55,622 nt of DNA from a virus, in the IMG/VR virus record IMGVR_UViG_3300042260_000361, positions 1-55,622 of that record; one strand, given 5' to 3'. Positions 52,417 through 55,622 of the stretch are shown here, one piece after another (position 1 is the first letter of the stretch; every line of letters starts with the position of its first letter). The notes below the pieces were generated by a model. That model was given only the letters and a program-made list of their open reading frames with translations, made no database searches and had not been told where the DNA came from. Both the position numbers and the translations under genes were made by a program.

Positions 52417-52665
52417 ATGAGTTATACAAAGTTTGATAGACATTCTAATATGAGTGGTGAAACGTTAAGTGAATTGATGGATATTCTAAAAGATATCCGT
52501 TGGGAAACAAGTTTCCAACTTAATAATATGATTTACGGATTATTCGATGGTTATTTATATGATGAATTGGTTTCAACGGCAAAATTAGAGGCATCATCGG
52601 AGAATTATAAACGAATAAAAAAAGTTGTAAATATAGTCAAAAATTATCCAAAAATATTTGGATAA
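52417..52665 (+). CDS. Small unknown protein
   Basis: 82 residues, helical, with ETLSELMDILKDIRWETSFQ. No motif recognised. It follows the previous gene by 26 bases and shares its A-rich, SD-less leader (AAAATATAAAATAT). Its last codons overlap the -33 element of the next promoter (52657-52660). Likely part of an early operon. Confidence 0.6.
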   Translation: MSYTKFDRHSNMSGETLSELMDILKDIRWETSFQLNNMIYGLFDGYLYDELVSTAKLEASSENYKRIKKVVNIVKNYPKIFG

Positions 52666-52693
52666 TTCGAAAAAAATACCTATATTAGCTTTG
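52657..52693 (+). promoter_or_regulatory. Host-type (Bacteroidota) promoter, gene at 52733
   Basis: TTTG at 52657-52660 inside the end of the previous gene and TAGCTTTG at 52686-52693, again 25 bases apart. The downstream GTAATGAGAGATAAACATTA resembles the leaders of the other two copies. Confidence 0.74.
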
Positions 52694-52732
52694 TAATGAG
52701 AGATAAACATTAAAACTTTAAAATATAAAATT

Positions 52733-53092
52733 ATGAGCTTACCATTTAGTCTTACTTCCGTTTTAGAAACCGCTTCTCTTATAGAAGGATATGGTGTTAT
52801 TAAAAATGCTTTCCCCGTTAAAGGACAATTTGTTGATAGGATTATTACATATCCAGAAGCAGTGTTCGATGCACTTGCGGAAGTTGCAGAAGATTATCAA
52901 GATTGGCCGGAAGACCAAGGGTTTGGTAGTTCTGATATGACATATGCTCGTAAATCATTTATCGATACGATGATTTCGATTGCTAACCTTAGAGGTTATT
53001 ACGAAACAAAGTTTGACCCTTATCTAAAAGTGGTTGAATATTCAGAAGCAGAATATCATGAAACTATGTTGAGAAGAGAACAAGGACTTTAA
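52733..53092 (+). CDS. Small unknown protein, own host-type promoter
   Basis: 119 residues, acidic (VAEDYQDWPEDQGFGSSDM). A host-type promoter (52657-52693) and an A-rich leader (CTTTAAAATATAAAATT) precede it. No SD and no known domain. Contains a helical middle (IDTMISIANLRGYYETK). Likely an early takeover or anti-defence protein, without direct evidence. Confidence 0.62.
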   Translation: MSLPFSLTSVLETASLIEGYGVIKNAFPVKGQFVDRIITYPEAVFDALAEVAEDYQDWPEDQGFGSSDMTYARKSFIDTMISIANLRGYYETKFDPYLKVVEYSEAEYHETMLRREQGL

Positions 53093-53108
53093 TATTAAAA
53101 CATAAACT

Positions 53109-53465
53109 ATGAAAAAAATCAACAAAGACCAGATAATATCTTTTAAATTATCTGATATAAAAAAGATGGAAGGTTATAAGTTCTTTCCAGCAACTAAGGT
53201 AGTAATACCATTTACTAACATTGTATGGTCTGAATCCACTGGATATTGGGCAACCAAAAAAGATTCAATGTGGGATCAAATAGATGAAGATTCAACGAAT
53301 TACATTGTAATCGATAATGAATTATATCGCAAACCTACTATATATCTTTCATTCGCAAGTGGATGGAGAGATGATGTAATAAAATACTTTGATACTAAAG
53401 TAGATGCAGAAAAGTGGATATCTGCTAATGATTTAGATGATAACAATTGGATTAACGTTGATTAA
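53109..53465 (+). CDS. Small unknown protein
   Basis: 118 residues, mixed alpha/beta (FFPATKVVIPFTNIVWSEST, then TKVDAEKWISANDLDD). No domain recognised. It lies 16 bases after the previous gene with no SD, so it is presumably carried on the transcript from 52693. The middle (YIVIDNELYRKPTIYLSFAS) suggests a small beta-rich fold. Confidence 0.6.
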   Translation: MKKINKDQIISFKLSDIKKMEGYKFFPATKVVIPFTNIVWSESTGYWATKKDSMWDQIDEDSTNYIVIDNELYRKPTIYLSFASGWRDDVIKYFDTKVDAEKWISANDLDDNNWINVD

Positions 53466-53468
53466 GGT

Positions 53469-53792
53469 ATGCGGACACAAACAATAGAATACTTTGATTG
53501 GTTTGATATCGAAAAAGAAATCTGTAAAGAGATGGGTATTGAAGAAAAATACTTTAGAGATTACCATAAGTTAGTTGGCGGTGAATATAAAGACCTATGG
53601 CACTTTTGGTTAGAATACTTTGATTCAGTTCCTAATAACGATACCATTGTATTCAATGATTTGGGTGAAACTATGGAATCGAAAATTGATTGGGTGAAAA
53701 TCAAAGGAGAGGATTGGGGAATCCCGTTTATCGAAGCTGTTTATAGAGTTTGGGATGAATATGAAATCGAATATATAAAATATAGTTGGTAA
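53469..53792 (+). CDS. Small acidic unknown protein
   Basis: 107 residues, strongly acidic and Trp-rich (DYHKLVGGEYKDLWHFWLEY). Acidic small proteins of phages can mimic DNA or bind host factors, but no specific similarity is seen. It starts three bases after the previous stop and is preceded by a weak AAGG, which overlaps that stop region. Confidence 0.58.
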   Translation: MRTQTIEYFDWFDIEKEICKEMGIEEKYFRDYHKLVGGEYKDLWHFWLEYFDSVPNNDTIVFNDLGETMESKIDWVKIKGEDWGIPFIEAVYRVWDEYEIEYIKYSW

Positions 53793-53806
53793 TATAATAA
53801 CAAAAT

Positions 53807-54130
53807 ATGAAAGGTTGGTATTGCATATACGAGTGTAGTAAGAATCAATGGTTGATGCATAATCAATGGTGGCAAAAAGATAGAGATTTGAATATTGTGA
53901 ATATTCCCACACAAACTAAATTAGATAGTTATATAAATCATAGTGCTGATATGGAATATCATCTAATTCAGACTAATTACCAAAACGTATTAACACTTGG
54001 AGATACTAAGGTAGGTGCATGGAGTATTTTAACTTTTGAAACACTACAAAATGCAGAAAAATATTTACTCAATGCTGGATTTTCTACAAACGAAGGTCAA
54101 TTCTACTCCATTCGTAAAATATACTTTTAA
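53807..54130 (+). CDS. Small unknown protein
   Basis: 107 residues. MKGWYCIYECSKNQWLMHNQ, and ILTFETLQNAEKYLLNAGFS near the end, are not recognised. The start has no SD (ATAATAACAAA). It ends just before the promoter for the polymerase gene, so it closes the group of small early-type genes. Confidence 0.58.
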   Translation: MKGWYCIYECSKNQWLMHNQWWQKDRDLNIVNIPTQTKLDSYINHSADMEYHLIQTNYQNVLTLGDTKVGAWSILTFETLQNAEKYLLNAGFSTNEGQFYSIRKIYF

Positions 54131-54135
54131 ATAAA

Positions 54136-54167
54136 TTTGGAAATTATAAAAATAATCCGTATCTTTG
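54136..54167 (+). promoter_or_regulatory. Host-type (Bacteroidota) promoter, DNA polymerase gene
   Basis: TTTG at 54136-54139 and TATCTTTG at 54160-54167, spacing 20 bases. The ATG at 54172 follows by four bases, so transcription should begin at or next to the start codon. Confidence 0.76.
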
Positions 54168-54171
54168 TAAA

Positions 54172-55473
54172 ATGATTATAGTAGAATCTCAAAATGAGAT
54201 AGATGATTTTTTGAACCAATGGGAAACTCAATCCTCATTGGTTATACCTATTTGGTCTGATTTGGATTGTCATCCAATGAACACTCATTTATCTTTTTTA
54301 TATGTGAGATTTGAAGATGGTAAATATATCATACCATTCAATCACAATGATTGCGAAAATATTCAAATTGATTTATCTCAATCTACACAATCAAAGTGGG
54401 TATGGAATAAGAAAGGTATTTTACAAACTCCACTTAATTTACAAAACATTCGCGATATCCAATCGGAATCATTCTTCATCAATAATAATCTAATCGATTT
54501 AAACACGCAATTAGAACCCCTTACGAACTTTTATACTCGTTTGGGATTACGTGATGAATTAGGTAAATCAATCCCTATAATGAAGTGGATTGAGGTATTA
54601 AATACTATTACAAACGGATGGTCATTTTTACCACTTTTTTCAAATAATGGTAATATTGAGAAAAACTCACTTTTACCACTAAGTTGGGTTGATGAGACGA
54701 TGATTCCCATTCTTTCAGATATCGAGAATATGGGCCTCCGTGTCGATACCGAAAAATTTTTTGATAGATGGCCATCTAATTCCAAACATTTGCGTAACGA
54801 TATCATTTGGACCGAATATAACCCATATACCCTTACCTCACGTCCCTCAAACCGACATGGGGGTATCAACTTTGGTGCACTTAATAAAAAAGATGGATCA
54901 AGAGAAGTCTTCATTCCAAGAGAAAACACAATCTTTTTACAATTCGATTATGATGCATACCACGTACGGATTATTGGTAAGATGATTGGATACGAATTAC
55001 CTACGACTTCCGTCCACCAATGGTTAGCAGACCAATATGGGTGTCCTTATGATGAATCGAAAGGAAGAACGTTTCGAATTCTTTATGGGGGTGTGAGTGA
55101 AGAAGATAAGGAGATTCCGTTTTTTAAGAAGGTTGATGAGTTCATCCAACGGGTCTATACCGAATCCCAACAAAGAGGATACCTCCTAACTCCAAAGGGA
55201 AGGAAGATACCTCTAAATTGGATTGAAGGGTCAAATCCCCAAAAGGTATTTAATTATCTTTTACAAGCAATGGAAACAGAATTTAATATGGAAGTTCTTA
55301 AAAGATTGAAAGTCCAAAATCACCCGTTGCCGATTCTTTATACCTACGACTCATTTTTATTTGAGTATAATTTAAGTTGGGATACTGAAAGGGCAAAGGA
55401 AATTAAGTCCGTTCTTCAAAGTTTTGGATTTCCCGTAAAAGCGAGTTGGGGAACGGATTACTCAAAACTTTAA
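54172..55473 (+). CDS. Compact family A DNA polymerase
   Basis: 433 residues, much shorter than bacterial Pol I. The polymerase motifs are present: motif A LQFDYDAYHVRIIGKMIG (Asp259/261), motif B KGRTFRILYGG (Lys297, Tyr305), and motif C LYTYDSFLFEY (Asp393). The fingers segment between A and B is short. The N-terminal region has DLD (SDLDCHPMNTHLSFLYV) where the 3'-5' exonuclease usually has D-x-E, so proofreading may be lost or degenerate. T4 uses a family B polymerase, so this differs. A host-type promoter ends four bases before the ATG, giving a nearly leaderless mRNA. Confidence 0.85.
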   Translation: MIIVESQNEIDDFLNQWETQSSLVIPIWSDLDCHPMNTHLSFLYVRFEDGKYIIPFNHNDCENIQIDLSQSTQSKWVWNKKGILQTPLNLQNIRDIQSESFFINNNLIDLNTQLEPLTNFYTRLGLRDELGKSIPIMKWIEVLNTITNGWSFLPLFSNNGNIEKNSLLPLSWVDETMIPILSDIENMGLRVDTEKFFDRWPSNSKHLRNDIIWTEYNPYTLTSRPSNRHGGINFGALNKKDGSREVFIPRENTIFLQFDYDAYHVRIIGKMIGYELPTTSVHQWLADQYGCPYDESKGRTFRILYGGVSEEDKEIPFFKKVDEFIQRVYTESQQRGYLLTPKGRKIPLNWIEGSNPQKVFNYLLQAMETEFNMEVLKRLKVQNHPLPILYTYDSFLFEYNLSWDTERAKEIKSVLQSFGFPVKASWGTDYSKL

Positions 55474-55509
55474 TATTTATATACTAAAGGAAAAAGAATT
55501 TAGTATATT

Positions 55510-55622
55510 ATGAAAAAGTTTTTTACATTAGTTTTAATATTATTTTTTGCGTTCGTATCGTTCGGACAAGATGTGGTGATTTTAAAACATCAAAATTACA
55601 CCTCCCATTTCAGTAAATCAAA
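55510..55622 (+). CDS. Secreted protein, 3'-truncated at window edge
   Basis: The first 37 complete codons are visible. The N-terminus MKKFFTLVLILFFAFVSFGQ is a signal peptide with a Bacteroidota-style SFGQ cleavage region; the mature part begins DVVILKHQNYTSHFSKS. The phrase NYTSHFSKS recalls secreted DNA/RNA non-specific nucleases of Bacteroidota, but only a few residues are seen. AAGGA lies about 17 bases before the ATG, rather far, and an ATATTTATATA box lies at 55474-55483. Confidence 0.6.
   Translation, partial: MKKFFTLVLILFFAFVSFGQDVVILKHQNYTSHFSKS

Noticed and set aside
1-55622. Stop-codon reassignment as in some gut Bacteroidota phages
   Set aside because: TAA, TAG and TGA all end well-defined genes here (for example TAG at 10992 and 31121, TGA at 17283 and 21638) and no conserved gene is interrupted by an in-frame stop.
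1-55622. tRNA or rRNA genes
   Set aside because: No cloverleaf-like GC-rich stretch with T-loop consensus was noticed in the intergenic spaces, which are nearly all under 170 bases and AT-rich.

Overview
The window is a contiguous piece of a tailed, contractile (T4-like) bacteriophage genome that most likely infects a member of the Bacteroidota. Every convincing gene lies on the + strand, the DNA is AT-rich, genes are tightly packed, and all three stop codons end genes, so the standard bacterial code applies. The host call rests on four sites with the Bacteroidota sigma-factor signature (TTTG, then TAnnTTTG or a near match), on A-rich leaders without Shine-Dalgarno (SD) sites after them, and on signal peptides ending in SFGQ or SFSQ.

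Layout. 2-2009: end of an unrecognised phage protein, a conserved hypothetical, and an overlapping pair that looks like spanins. 2015-14689: the head module: large terminase (gp17), portal (gp20), a conserved protein, several proteins with capsid-targeting-like N-termini, prohead protease (gp21), more such proteins, a ribosomal protein bS21 homologue, scaffold (gp22) and major capsid protein (gp23). 14773-18738: accessory cargo between strong terminators (SGNH-like protein, zinc-ribbon protein, GT2 glycosyltransferase coupled to a metallophosphoesterase, two small proteins). 18839-22331: neck and tail completion (gp13, gp14, gp15-like) and two small beta-domain proteins. 22334-34882: a 12-kb block of repetitive Ser/Thr/Gly-rich fibre proteins, two ending in an S74 chaperone. 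34886-37155: a GT4-like glycosyltransferase and a Hint (intein-like) protein. 37222-51179: sheath (gp18), tube (gp19), a GIY-YIG homing endonuclease between them, a baseplate pair that probably uses a programmed frameshift, an inserted SGNH gene, tape measure and baseplate proteins. 51210-51992: a PhyH-like dioxygenase. 52079-54130: six small unknown proteins behind host-type promoters. 54172-55473: a compact family A DNA polymerase. The window ends in a secreted protein.

Regulation appears to have two layers. Structural genes commonly follow a TATATTTATA box about 30 bases before the start codon and often have a clear SD (AGGAG, AAGGA). Genes behind host-type promoters have A-rich leaders with no SD. 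In Bacteroidia the ribosome normally hides its anti-SD with the help of bS21, so a phage bS21 gene among SD-bearing late genes suggests a translational switch. This is the most interesting hypothesis in the window.

Other notable items are a probable head-cargo polyprotein with five ESVNE motifs resembling prohead-protease sites, a Hint domain lacking the residue needed for splicing, a +1 (or -2) frameshift site on a run of seven T, a terminator duplicated on both sides of an SGNH gene, and 5'-proximal hairpins in the leaders of the scaffold/capsid, long-fibre and sheath genes.
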